This document shows, piece after piece, positions 1-8,376 of a DNA stretch of 64,000 nt (position 1 is the first letter of the stretch; each line of letters starts with the position of its first letter). Origin of the DNA: an uncultured Clostridium sp. (GTDB taxonomy: Bacteria; Bacillota; Clostridia; Oscillospirales; Ruminococcaceae); NCBI GenBank assembly GCA_902490335.1, contig CABUDL010000005.1, forward strand, positions 1-64,000, written 5' to 3'. The notes beneath the pieces are model-generated. The model did no database searches, was not told the origin of the DNA, and saw only the letters and a list, made by a program, of their open reading frames with translations. The translations under genes and the position numbers were made by a program.

Positions 1-65
1 ATCTAAGTGCTCCCCCGACCTACTGGTTCGTAGCCAGTCACTCTATCCAGCTGAGCTACAAGCGC
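1..65 (-). tRNA. tRNA-Arg (ACG), 3' part missing at window edge
   Basis: Read on the minus strand from 65, the acceptor 5' half GCGCTTG is followed by a D-arm (GCTC/GAGT), an anticodon stem ACTGG/CCAGT with loop CTACGAA (anticodon ACG, reading Arg CGN codons), variable AGGTC and the first T-stem strand GGGGG. The expected TTCGAAT T-loop and the 3' acceptor strand (CAAGCGC) do not follow; the last 11 bases are unrelated. The tRNA is therefore cut or chimeric at the window start. A contig-end or misjoin effect is the simplest explanation, but a real disrupted tRNA cannot be excluded. Confidence 0.8.
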
Positions 66-113
66 AGATGCTATTGTCGTACTGATTGAATCTGTACTGC
101 AATCAGCTTTACT

Positions 114-142
114 ATAATAACATCTAAAAAAAGTTTTGTCAA
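114..142 (-). promoter_or_regulatory. promoter of the tRNA-Arg
   Basis: On the minus strand TTGACA (142-137) is separated by 17 bp from TATTAT (119-114). This is close to sigma-A consensus and lies about 50 bp upstream of the tRNA 5' end, between the end of the galactosidase gene and the tRNA. Confidence 0.75.
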
Positions 143-170
143 GGGTTTTTGGAAAGTTTTTTTAATTTTT

Positions 171-1937
171 TTATCCTAAATCCTCGCAATCGGTCAAATG
201 CACCTGTGCCGGACCGTCGATTCCTTCCAGTTCCAGCACCACCAGTTCATTTTCACCCTCATGCAGCAGCGGAGCCGGCAGATAGAGTGTCTTCTGCGGA
301 CCTGCCGGATTCCAGTATCTGCCCAGGTTAAAGCCGTTGATGTACACGTTCCCCTTGGTAAAGCCGTCCAGCCGCACAAAGGTGTCCTGCCGCTGCCGGA
401 CTGTAAAGCTGCCCTTTAAAAAGAGCGGACCGCTTTCCTTAAAATCCATCTTACATTTTTCCGGTACAGGTTCATATCCCTGCTGCGGCGGGCAGTCGCA
501 GGGCAGTGGATAGTGCTTCCAGCCAAACTGATACTGACATCCCAGCTTGACCCCCCGCAGGATTCCCTTGCAGTCAAGCAGCTTGGGTCCGTAGTTGATG
601 CGTCCCATATTCTCTACTAAGATGCGCAGCACTGCTGTCTGTCCCGGCTCCAGCTCCAGGTAGATTGCATCATTCCTGCGTCCGGTCCTCTCCTGAATCC
701 CTGCCAGCTTGCCGTCTATATAGATCATCGCCCGGTCGTGCAGCCCGTCGATGGTCAGCTCGCTGCGCTCAAAGGGTCCGTGCAGCACCGTTTCATACAG
801 CACAAATCCAAAGTCCTGTTCCAGCTGCTCCATCGTCAGCGTGTTTGCACTCTCCACCGGCTGCGGCAGGTGGACAAACAGCGGCGTCTGCCGGGTCAGC
901 TTCACGATGCCATAGTCCTTTTTCGGCAGATTTCCCACCTGTAAATCAGGTGCCTTGCCCATATATTGCTCTGCCACCCGTTTGATTGCAAAATATTTTT
1001 CGGTCAAATCTCCGCACTCGCTCACCGGGCAGTCGTAGTCATAGCTGGTCACCGTCGGCTGATAGCAGCCGTCGTGGTTGGCTCCGTTGGTAAAGCCAAA
1101 GTTGGTCCCGCCGTGGAACATATACAGGTTGACCGACCCTCCATCGCGCAGCATCTGCTCCAGCTGGTCTGCTGTCTCGTCACTTTCTCTGCGGTGATGC
1201 TGCTCGTAGCAGTGGTCAAACCACCCGTTCCAAAACTCGGTACACATCACCGGTCGTTCGGGTGCAAACCGGCGCAGAGTATCAAAATGTTCCTTGCCGC
1301 GGCTGCCAAAGTTTGCTGTTGCCAGATACTCCGGCAGACTTCCTCCGCCCAGCATCAGCTGATTGGGTCCGTCGGAGGTAAAGAAGAACTCGTTGACCCC
1401 GTTGTCCCGATAGATCTGCGCCACCGCCCGCAGGTAATCCTTGTCGTTGCCGTAGCTGCCGTACTCGTTTTCCACCTGTACAGCGATGATGTTGCCGCCG
1501 TTTTCTCCCAGATAGGGGCGCAGGCGGTCAAACAGCTGCTTGTAGTAGGCTGACACCTTCTGCAAAAACATCGGGTTGTTGCAGCGCAGGGCAAGACCCG
1601 GTCGATTCAACAGCCAGGACGGCAGCCCGCCAAAGTCCATCTCCGCACAGATGTACGGTCCCGGGCGCAGGATAACATACAATCCCAGCTGCTGCGCTGT
1701 CTGCACAAAGCGCGCCACATCCAGTCCGCCGGAAAAATCAAACTTGCCCTCCTGCCGCTCGTGCAGGTTCCAGCAGGTGTAGGTCTCCACTGCATTGAAG
1801 CCGCAGGCACGCAGCTTCTTTAAGCGGTCCTCCCAGTAGTCGGGTGTCACCCGAAAATAGTGGATGGTGCCGGACAAAAACCGAAACGGCTTTTGGTCCA
1901 GCAAAAACTGCTCTCCTTGATAACAAAGTCTGCTCAT
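171..1937 (-). CDS. GH35 beta-galactosidase
   Basis: A 588-residue glycoside hydrolase family 35 enzyme that removes non-reducing terminal beta-galactose. The TIM barrel starts directly (HYFRVTPDYWEDRL), and the family signature RPGPYICAEMDFGGLPSWLL is at about residues 91-110. Glu158 in VENEYGSYG is the expected acid/base and Glu234 in CTEFWNGWFD the expected nucleophile. The C-terminal third is the usual beta-sandwich region. No signal peptide is visible, so the enzyme is probably cytoplasmic and acts on imported oligosaccharides. The start has a good AAGGAGAG site. It lies 74 bp behind the sortase gene in the same direction. With the GH29 fucosidase at 60.8-62.1 kb it suggests use of host-type glycans (inference). 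Confidence 0.95.
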   Translation of the reverse strand: MSRLCYQGEQFLLDQKPFRFLSGTIHYFRVTPDYWEDRLKKLRACGFNAVETYTCWNLHERQEGKFDFSGGLDVARFVQTAQQLGLYVILRPGPYICAEMDFGGLPSWLLNRPGLALRCNNPMFLQKVSAYYKQLFDRLRPYLGENGGNIIAVQVENEYGSYGNDKDYLRAVAQIYRDNGVNEFFFTSDGPNQLMLGGGSLPEYLATANFGSRGKEHFDTLRRFAPERPVMCTEFWNGWFDHCYEQHHRRESDETADQLEQMLRDGGSVNLYMFHGGTNFGFTNGANHDGCYQPTVTSYDYDCPVSECGDLTEKYFAIKRVAEQYMGKAPDLQVGNLPKKDYGIVKLTRQTPLFVHLPQPVESANTLTMEQLEQDFGFVLYETVLHGPFERSELTIDGLHDRAMIYIDGKLAGIQERTGRRNDAIYLELEPGQTAVLRILVENMGRINYGPKLLDCKGILRGVKLGCQYQFGWKHYPLPCDCPPQQGYEPVPEKCKMDFKESGPLFLKGSFTVRQRQDTFVRLDGFTKGNVYINGFNLGRYWNPAGPQKTLYLPAPLLHEGENELVVLELEGIDGPAQVHLTDCEDLG

Positions 1938-2011
1938 AACCTTCTCTCCTTTTCAGATTGAACAGCAAAGCGGTTCCATCTTGCTGTCAAATCCTCTTTT
2001 ATTCCTCTTTT

Positions 2012-2956
2012 TTATCCAAACAGCTTGTCCCAGATTTCCGGCATCACCGGATTTTCCCTTTTGACCACCTTCTTGCCGAAATCCTCGGCAGTTTCCCCTT
2101 CCCGCAGCTGTCGTGCCACCACCACCAGCCGCGCATCGGCAAATTCATAGGTGCAGGTGGACAGGGTCAGCAGACGGTCATCGGCTGTCATCTTGACCCC
2201 GGTATCAATCAGCGACCGCTTTTGAATTTGGGAGATATACGCCTGCTTTGCATCGCGGGTGCTGAACTTTAAATAGCTGATGTAGTCAAACAGCTCCCCG
2301 TGCTCCGGTCGGGTGGAAACGATATACACCGCTGCCACCGCATATTGGCGGCGATTGTACAGGGTGTTCAGTTGAATGACCGGATGCTCCGCGGCAAACC
2401 CGGTGTCTTTATAGCGGGTCAGAATGTTGAACATACTGCGGTCGCTGGTGATGTTGTGTCCGTACAGGACGGTGTTGTCGTCGGTCAGCTGCGGGGAATT
2501 GCTCTTGTCCAAAAACACCTGCCCGTGCTTATCCTCTTCGCCGTAAAAGTCGTGGGTCAGGTAGTACTCGTTGTCCCGCTGCATCACCGGTGTGCTCAAC
2601 AGTCCGTCCCCGATGTTCAGCCACCCCACGATGTCGCTGTTTATCTCATACAGCTTGCGGTACTCCGGCAGCATCACCGGCTCAAAGGAGGTCCCTGCAT
2701 TATCGCCTGTTGTCGGGGGATTTTCCGCATTTTCTTCTGTACCTTCGGGTGCTGCCTCCCCCTGTACCTCCTGATTCGGGTCGGATTGTCCGATGGTCAG
2801 CCCACCCTGGTGGTACAGCTGCTCCAGCCCGTCCTGCACCTTGCCGCTTTGATAGGACTGCATCGCCCACAAAGTAAGGTGGACAATGCTTGCCAGCGCC
2901 ACCGTCAGAAAGAAGAGGATCAGTCCTCTTCTCACCGGTCTTGAGATCGGTTTCAT
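2012..2956 (-). CDS. class B sortase
   Basis: A 314-residue membrane-anchored cysteine transpeptidase of the sortase B family. A short basic N-terminus and one membrane segment (about residues 10-31) put the catalytic domain outside the cell. After a polar Glu/Gln-rich linker (about 50-90) the sortase fold carries the triad: His167 in LYGHN, Cys268 in TLSTCTYEF, Arg276 in DARLVVVA. Class B enzymes attach haem-uptake or pilus/spore proteins to peptidoglycan or stem peptide. No sorting-signal protein is encoded next to it, so its substrate is unknown. It lies 69 bp behind cinA. A second sortase of the same class is at 43.5-44.6 kb. Confidence 0.9.
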   Translation of the reverse strand: MKPISRPVRRGLILFFLTVALASIVHLTLWAMQSYQSGKVQDGLEQLYHQGGLTIGQSDPNQEVQGEAAPEGTEENAENPPTTGDNAGTSFEPVMLPEYRKLYEINSDIVGWLNIGDGLLSTPVMQRDNEYYLTHDFYGEEDKHGQVFLDKSNSPQLTDDNTVLYGHNITSDRSMFNILTRYKDTGFAAEHPVIQLNTLYNRRQYAVAAVYIVSTRPEHGELFDYISYLKFSTRDAKQAYISQIQKRSLIDTGVKMTADDRLLTLSTCTYEFADARLVVVARQLREGETAEDFGKKVVKRENPVMPEIWDKLFG

Positions 2957-3025
2957 TCCTTCCCCCCTCTGCCCTTGTTTTGATTTGCCCGTTTGCTCAC
3001 AGCTGCAAATTTGACTGTGGTTCCT

Positions 3026-4291
3026 TTACAGCCGTTCTGCGGCTTTCAAAATCAGACTCAGTGCGTGCGAGGATGCAAGATAGCGGATGGTCTCTCTGGC
3101 ATCCTGGTCCCTGCGGTTGACGTTCAGAGTAAAAACACGGGTCAGCTTCGGGCTGTCCACCCCGATATACACAAGACCCACCTCTTTGCCCTCGTCGGCT
3201 GTCGGTCCTGCATTGCCGGTCACCGAGATGCCGATGTCTGCTCCTGACAGATTCCGCACACCCGATGCCATCTCTGCTGCCGTCTGCTCCGAGATGGCTC
3301 CGCACTCCTCCAACGTCTGTTCGCTGACACCCAGCAGTTGGTGCTTGATGCGGTTGGAATAGCTGCACACCCCGCACTCAAACACCTTCGACGAACCGCT
3401 GACATCGGTGATGCGTTTGGCAAGGTAGCCGCCTGTGCAGCTTTCTGCCACTGCTACCTTCAGCCCTTTTTCGGTCAGCAGCCGTACCACCGCCGTTTGC
3501 AGGTCACCGACGTCCACCCCATACAAAAATTCTCCCACCATCTGCCGAATCTGCTCCATCACCGGCTCCAGCAGGGCATTCGGGTCCTCCCCGTTTTTGA
3601 CCCTTGCGGTCACCCGCAGCTGTACCTCGCCGGTCTTGGCATAGGGCGCCACTGTGGGATTCAGGCTCTTTTCCATCAGACTGCGCAGCCTGTCCTCCAG
3701 CATCGACTCTCCGATTCCGAAAAAGTGCATGGTGTGGGAAACCAAATGCGTATCGCTGTCCTTGAGCAGATAGGGCTTGACCTGCTGTTCAAACATCGGC
3801 TTCATCTCCCGCGGCGGACCCGGCAGCATGATGGCAGTCTTGCCTTCCAGCTCCCCGCTTCCCTCTATCGCACAGCCGGGTGCCGTTCCGTTTTCGTTTT
3901 GGAAAATCACACAGCCCTGCGGCATCATCGCCTGCTTTTTATTATTGTCGGTCATTTCCCTTCCTAAACGCAGAAAATGCGCCTGGATGCGCGCCAGCGA
4001 ATCCTCGTCCATCACCAGCGTTCTGCCAAAGCAGGCTGCGATGGTCTCCTTGCTCAGGTCGTCATAGGTCGGACCCAGACCGCCGGTGGTGATAACGATG
4101 TCTGCCCGGCTCAACGCCAGCTGCAACGACTGACGCAGCCGTTCGGGGTTATCCCCCACCACACTCTGGTGGTAGAGATTGATTCCCAACCCTGCCAGCT
4201 CCTTTGCCAGATAAGCGGCATTTGTATTGATAATATCGCCCATCAGAAGTTCGGTGCCGATGCACAGAATCTCTGCACTGCGCTGTTTCAT
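3026..4291 (-). CDS. cinA: CinA: competence/damage-inducible protein, NMN deamidase
   Basis: A 421-residue protein with both CinA domains. The N-terminal molybdopterin-binding-like domain (about 1-170) has GTELLMGDIINTNA and TTGGLGPTYDD, which in the family is associated with ADP-ribose pyrophosphatase activity. The C-terminal CinA domain (about 260-415) carries AESCTGGYLAKRIT, the signature of NMN deamidase. The expected role is pyridine-nucleotide salvage. The length matches Firmicutes CinA. In Bacilli cinA often precedes recA, but here it precedes a sortase gene. Confidence 0.95.
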   Translation of the reverse strand: MKQRSAEILCIGTELLMGDIINTNAAYLAKELAGLGINLYHQSVVGDNPERLRQSLQLALSRADIVITTGGLGPTYDDLSKETIAACFGRTLVMDEDSLARIQAHFLRLGREMTDNNKKQAMMPQGCVIFQNENGTAPGCAIEGSGELEGKTAIMLPGPPREMKPMFEQQVKPYLLKDSDTHLVSHTMHFFGIGESMLEDRLRSLMEKSLNPTVAPYAKTGEVQLRVTARVKNGEDPNALLEPVMEQIRQMVGEFLYGVDVGDLQTAVVRLLTEKGLKVAVAESCTGGYLAKRITDVSGSSKVFECGVCSYSNRIKHQLLGVSEQTLEECGAISEQTAAEMASGVRNLSGADIGISVTGNAGPTADEGKEVGLVYIGVDSPKLTRVFTLNVNRRDQDARETIRYLASSHALSLILKAAERL

Positions 4292-4450
4292 TTGACCATC
4301 CCTTTCTGTTCTACAGAAAATCTGCCTGTCCTAAACCTTTCATGCAAAGGTGTTAATCAGAAAAATCATTCTATGATAATCATAAAGGATATTTGTAAAC
4401 ATTTCATGTCTATCTCTCTAAACTTCTCCAAAATCCTGCCGTCAATGCAA

Positions 4451-4503
4451 AACAGGGTCAAGCCCTTCGACCTGTGTTTGGCAGCCGCGGCATTGACCCT
4501 GTT
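4451..4503 (-). terminator. inverted repeat, possible terminator of the purF-like gene
   Basis: An 11-bp perfect inverted repeat (AACAGGGTCAA at 4451-4461, TTGACCCTGTT at 4493-4503) encloses a GC-rich 31-base spacer 25 bp downstream of the purF-like stop. The T-tract on the minus strand is short (TTTTG), so termination is plausible but not convincing. The rest of the 4292-4526 gap shows no gene. Confidence 0.35.
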
Positions 4504-4526
4504 GTCTGTTCTGTATTGTAAAGATG

Positions 4527-5942
4527 TTAGTCCTCTTTGCCGTCCCAGCAGTAGGTGCAAAGCTGTTCGCGCGGCAGACCGACCGACTCAATCATGTCGT
4601 CCAGTCGGTGATAGCGCAGGCTGGTCACATTGAGCTTGTGGCAGATGACATCCAGCATCCGCTGATATTCCTCGGTATTTGGATCGGTGTAGCGCTCCAG
4701 CAGTTCCGGGGTGATCTGGTTTTCCAGTTCCATCATGACGCGTCGGGTAATCAAATCCATATCCGAGCGCGAACGGGAGAAGTTTAAGTACTTGCAGCCA
4801 TAGAACAGCGGCGGGCAGGCAGGACGGACGTGAACCTCCTTGGCTCCGCTGGCGTACAAAAATTCACCGGTTTCCCGCAGCTGTGTGCCACGGACGATGG
4901 AGTCATCGATGAGCAGCAGGCTCTTATCTCGAATCAGTTCCTGCACCGCAATCAGCTTCATGCGTGCAATCAGGTTGCGCTGGCTCTGGATGCTTGGCAT
5001 AAAGGAACGCGGCCAGGTCGGCGTGTATTTGATGAACGGACGGGAGAACGGAATCCCCGACTCGTTTGCATAGCCGATGGCGTGTGCTGTACCGGAATCC
5101 GGTACGCCCGCTACTGTATCCACCTGGATTGTGCCCTTGTCGCGGCGAGCAAGCATCGCTCCGCAGCGGTAGCGCATCTCCTCTACCCCGATTCCCTCAT
5201 AGGAAGAGGACGGGTATCCATAGTAAATCCACATAAAGGTGCAGATCTTCATTTTCTTTCCGGGCTTCACCAAGGTCTGTGCGCCTTCCGGCGTAACAAC
5301 CGCAATCTCTCCCGGACCCAGCTCACGCTCCTCCTGGTAACCCAGGTTGCGGTAGGCAAAGCTTTCCAGCGATACGCAGCAGGCATCTTCCTTTTTGCCC
5401 ACGCTGACCGGTGTGCGTCCCAGTCTGTCTCTTGCCGCATAAATGCCCTTTGGTGTCATCAGTAAAACGGTCATCGAACCTTCGATTCTCTGCTGCGCGT
5501 ACGCCAAACCATCAATCAGGTTATCCTTCTGGTTGATCAGAGCAGCCACCAGCTCGGTGGGGTTGGTGTCGCCTCCGCTCATCTCCAGAAAATGGGTGTG
5601 CCCCTTGCTGTAAATTTCCTGCACCAGCTCCTCGGTATTGTTGATGCGTCCCACCGTGGTGATGGCATAGGTCCCGTGATGGGAACGAACGATCAGCGGC
5701 TGTGGTTCAAAGTCGGAGATACAACCAATTCCTACGCTGCCCTGCATCGAATTGACTTCCCGGTCAAACTTGGTGCGAAAGGGTGCGTTTTCAATGTTAT
5801 GGATTGCGCGGTCAAACCCCTTTTCCCGGTCGTATACTGCCATACCTGCGCGGCGTGTACCCAAATGAGAATGGTAGTCGATGCCAAAGAACAGGTCGAA
5901 CACACAGTCCTTCTTTGCTGCTACGCCAAAAAATCCACCCAT
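4527..5942 (-). CDS. PurF-like amidophosphoribosyltransferase without the catalytic N-terminal Cys
   Basis: A 471-residue homologue of glutamine PRPP amidotransferase (first step of purine synthesis). The C-terminal phosphoribosyltransferase domain keeps the PRPP loop LLLIDDSIVRGTQL and GVPDSGTAHA. The N-terminal class II glutaminase domain is degenerate. Active PurF exposes Cys1 in a C-G-V/I-F-G start, but here the protein begins MGGFFG. The glutamine-binding HRGQ segment reads HLGTRRAG. The ATG at 5942 is chosen because GGAGG lies just upstream; the ORF could extend 18 codons but without a ribosome site. It could be an ammonia-dependent or regulatory paralogue (inference). I would not call it the sole purF without seeing the rest of the genome. 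Confidence 0.8.
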   Translation of the reverse strand: MGGFFGVAAKKDCVFDLFFGIDYHSHLGTRRAGMAVYDREKGFDRAIHNIENAPFRTKFDREVNSMQGSVGIGCISDFEPQPLIVRSHHGTYAITTVGRINNTEELVQEIYSKGHTHFLEMSGGDTNPTELVAALINQKDNLIDGLAYAQQRIEGSMTVLLMTPKGIYAARDRLGRTPVSVGKKEDACCVSLESFAYRNLGYQEERELGPGEIAVVTPEGAQTLVKPGKKMKICTFMWIYYGYPSSSYEGIGVEEMRYRCGAMLARRDKGTIQVDTVAGVPDSGTAHAIGYANESGIPFSRPFIKYTPTWPRSFMPSIQSQRNLIARMKLIAVQELIRDKSLLLIDDSIVRGTQLRETGEFLYASGAKEVHVRPACPPLFYGCKYLNFSRSRSDMDLITRRVMMELENQITPELLERYTDPNTEEYQRMLDVICHKLNVTSLRYHRLDDMIESVGLPREQLCTYCWDGKED

Positions 5943-6050
5943 CAACAATTCCTCCCTGTTATCTTCTTTTTCCTCTCTTGTCCCATAAAAAAACAAATGC
6001 CCCGCAGGGCTTTAGGGACAAAAGGGTGTTTTCTGTTTCTTTCCAAGCAC

Positions 6051-6080
6051 ATTATAGCAAACTCTCTCCCTGCATGGCAA
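6051..6080 (-). promoter_or_regulatory. promoter of the purF-like gene
   Basis: On the minus strand TTGCCA (6080-6075), an 18-bp spacer, then a perfect TATAAT (6056-6051), about 110 bp upstream of the chosen start. Confidence 0.6.
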
Positions 6081-6272
6081 GGCAGGATTGTAAAAAAAGT
6101 GTTCTGCGCATAAAAATACCGTTTTCTTCACAACTTTCCGTCCTGCCGTCCTCCTTTTTTTGTATGGGCTTGCAAAGGCTTTTCCCACTTTCAAAAAGAT
6201 GGTTTGTACACCTATGACATACACTCTTGCGGGCAAAAATCCCATTCTTTGCAAAACCCTACAAAACAGGGC

Positions 6273-6301
6273 TTGCAGGGCAGGCTGCAAAGTGGTATAT
6301 T
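6273..6301 (+). promoter_or_regulatory. promoter of the ACT-hom operon
   Basis: TTGCAG (6273-6278), 17 bp, TATATT (6296-6301). It lies 84 bp upstream of the ACT-domain start and is the best sigma-A match in the divergent region. Confidence 0.5.
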
Positions 6302-6384
6302 TTCTGTATAGTTTAAACAGTTGTTTTCGGGAAAAAAACAATCTGCCGGTCCTAAGAACTCTATACGGAAAGGAAGGTCTTATC

Positions 6385-6822
6385 ATGTCCAACGAAGAAA
6401 AATATCTGCTGGTCGAAGAAAGCATCGCACCCGACATCTTTAAAAAGGTGCTGGAAGCCAAAAAATATCTTGCCACCGGCAAAGCGCGCAATTCCTCCGA
6501 GGCGGTACGCCTTGCCGACATCTCCCGCAGCGCTTTTTACAAGTACAAGGACCGGGTGATGGAATATAACTCCAATGCCTCGGGCAACATCGTCACCTTC
6601 TACCTGACCATGGAGGACATCCCCGGTGTGCTGTCCTCGGTCATCAACCACCTGGCGGAGTACGGTGCCAACATCCTGACCATCAATCAGAACATCCCCT
6701 CCGACGGCATCGCCGCTGTCACCGTGTCCATCCGCATGACCGATGTCACCTTGGAGGAGCAGCCGCTGATGCAGCGCCTGCGCGACCTGCACGGCGTCGT
6801 ACAGGTCAGCAAGGTTTCCTGA
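6385..6822 (+). CDS. UPF0735 ACT domain protein (PheB-like)
   Basis: A 145-residue protein of the UPF0735/PheB family. The N-terminal half is a small helical, HTH-like region (AVRLADISRSAFYKYKDRV, about residues 40-58). The C-terminal half is an ACT domain (about 68-145, LTMEDIPGVLSSVINHLAEY) of the type that senses amino acids. The function is not established, but in Firmicutes the family sits with homoserine or prephenate genes. Here it is 41 bp before hom, so control of the threonine/methionine branch is likely (inference). The ATG follows AAGGAAGG; an in-frame extension upstream has no ribosome site. Confidence 0.88.
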   Translation: MSNEEKYLLVEESIAPDIFKKVLEAKKYLATGKARNSSEAVRLADISRSAFYKYKDRVMEYNSNASGNIVTFYLTMEDIPGVLSSVINHLAEYGANILTINQNIPSDGIAAVTVSIRMTDVTLEEQPLMQRLRDLHGVVQVSKVS

Positions 6823-6863
6823 TTCCTCTATCGGTCCACTCAAATTTAAAAGGAGCATCCCCT

Positions 6864-8117
6864 ATGAAAAAAATAGCAGTACTTGGCTGCGGAACGGTCG
6901 GTTCCGGCGTGGTCGAGGTCTTTTACAAAAACCGTCAGAGCATCCAGCGCAAGGCAGGTTGCCCGCTGGACATCAAATATATTTACCTGCGTCGTCCTCG
7001 TCCCGAACTGCCCTGGCAGGACAAGCTCTGCTATGACTTTGACACCATCCTGCACGACCCGGAAATCTCCATCGTTGTGGAGGTGATGGGCGGGCTTCAT
7101 CCTGCGGGCGAGTGGATTGCCGCCTGCTTAAAGAACAACAAGAGCGTGGTCACCGCCAACAAGGAATTGATTGCCGCACAGGGCGCTCAGCTGCTCGCAC
7201 TTGCCCGCCAGCACCAGGTCAATCTGCTGTTTGAAGCCAGCGTCGGCGGCGGCATCCCCATCATCCGCCCGCTGCATCAGTGTCTGGGCGCCAATGAGCT
7301 TGATGACATCCAGGGAATCCTCAACGGCACCACCAACTTTATCCTAACTAAGATGAGCCGCGAAGGGATGAGCTTTTCCCAAGCGCTGCAGATGGCACAG
7401 CAGCTGGGCTACGCTGAAGCAGACCCCACTGCCGATGTGCAGGGGTTGGATGCCTGCCGCAAAATCTGCATTCTGGCATCCCTTGCCTTTGGCAGACAGC
7501 TGTACCCGCAGCTGGTACACTGTCAGGGCATCACCGAGGTAAGCTGCGAGGATGTCGAATACGCCCGCAGCTGGGGTGGCGTCATCAAGCTGATTGCCCG
7601 CGCCCACCGCGACCCGGACACCCAACAGCTGTCTGCATTGGTCGCTCCGATGTTTGTCCCACACGACAGCCAGCTTTCCACTGTGGATGATGTTTTCAAT
7701 GGCATCCTGGTAGATGGCGATGCTACCGGGCAGGTGCTGTTTTATGGCAAGGGCGCAGGCAAGCTGCCTACCGCCTCGGCGGTCATCTCCGATGTCATCG
7801 ACTGCACCAAAGCCTCCGGCACCATCGACACCCTGTTCTGGCAGGCAGGCAGTGTCGAGGCATGCAACCGCCAGCTGCTCGACTGGCAGCAGATTCCCGC
7901 TCGTTTCTACCTGCGCCTGCGTCTGTCCGACCCGCAGCAGCTGGCATATATTTCCCTGCTATTGGATGAATACAAGCTACTCTCCCGACCCGACCAGCCC
8001 AAAACCGAGGTTGCCCTGATTACATCCACCATGACCCGGCGCTGTTTGCAAGAAAACCTTGCACAGCTGCAAGCAGAGGGAATCATCCCATTAAACACTC
8101 TGTTTGTGCTGCAATAA
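6864..8117 (+). CDS. hom: homoserine dehydrogenase
   Basis: A 417-residue enzyme reducing aspartate semialdehyde to homoserine, the branch point for threonine and methionine. The Rossmann domain opens with AVLGCGTVGSGVVEVF. The catalytic domain has VVTANKELIA and GILNGTTNFILT (about residues 95-160). The C-terminal about 75 residues form an ACT domain for feedback control. It is co-transcribed with the ACT protein and followed 259 bp later by aspartate kinase, which starts the same pathway. The start has AAAAGGAG. Confidence 0.96.
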   Translation: MKKIAVLGCGTVGSGVVEVFYKNRQSIQRKAGCPLDIKYIYLRRPRPELPWQDKLCYDFDTILHDPEISIVVEVMGGLHPAGEWIAACLKNNKSVVTANKELIAAQGAQLLALARQHQVNLLFEASVGGGIPIIRPLHQCLGANELDDIQGILNGTTNFILTKMSREGMSFSQALQMAQQLGYAEADPTADVQGLDACRKICILASLAFGRQLYPQLVHCQGITEVSCEDVEYARSWGGVIKLIARAHRDPDTQQLSALVAPMFVPHDSQLSTVDDVFNGILVDGDATGQVLFYGKGAGKLPTASAVISDVIDCTKASGTIDTLFWQAGSVEACNRQLLDWQQIPARFYLRLRLSDPQQLAYISLLLDEYKLLSRPDQPKTEVALITSTMTRRCLQENLAQLQAEGIIPLNTLFVLQ

Positions 8118-8312
8118 ACTCTCTGTTTTTCCCTTACCCTTTCCCGCCCTGCCACCCTATGTGCCCTTGGTGCATAGGATGAGAAGGCAGCATTCTGCAC
8201 CCTTTTGTGCTTTGCTGTGGTAACGTGTTTAAGCAAACCGCACAAAATCTTCCTGTTAATGCGAATATTTTTCTGCGAAAGGTAGATTTCCATAAAAATA
8301 TCGGCAAAAGGG

Positions 8313-8341
8313 TGTATTTATGCGCTTTTTTGTATTATAAT
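8313..8341 (+). promoter_or_regulatory. probable lysC promoter
   Basis: A perfect TATAAT (8336-8341) lies 35 bp upstream of the lysC start, with only a weak -35 (TGTATT, 8313-8318). The hom-lysC gap (8118-8376) also has a weak short inverted repeat (CCTATG/CATAGG, 8156-8178) without a T-tract, so no clear hom terminator is seen. Confidence 0.45.
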
Positions 8342-8376
8342 CAAACAAACAAGGGAACAGAAACGGAGGTAACGAT

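Larger units (their letters stand above)
5943..6384. other. divergent intergenic region
   Basis: About 440 bp between the purF-like gene (minus) and the ACT-domain gene (plus). It holds one good promoter for each direction, described separately. Short ORFs here overlap these signals and have no ribosome sites, so I see no gene. Confidence 0.7.
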
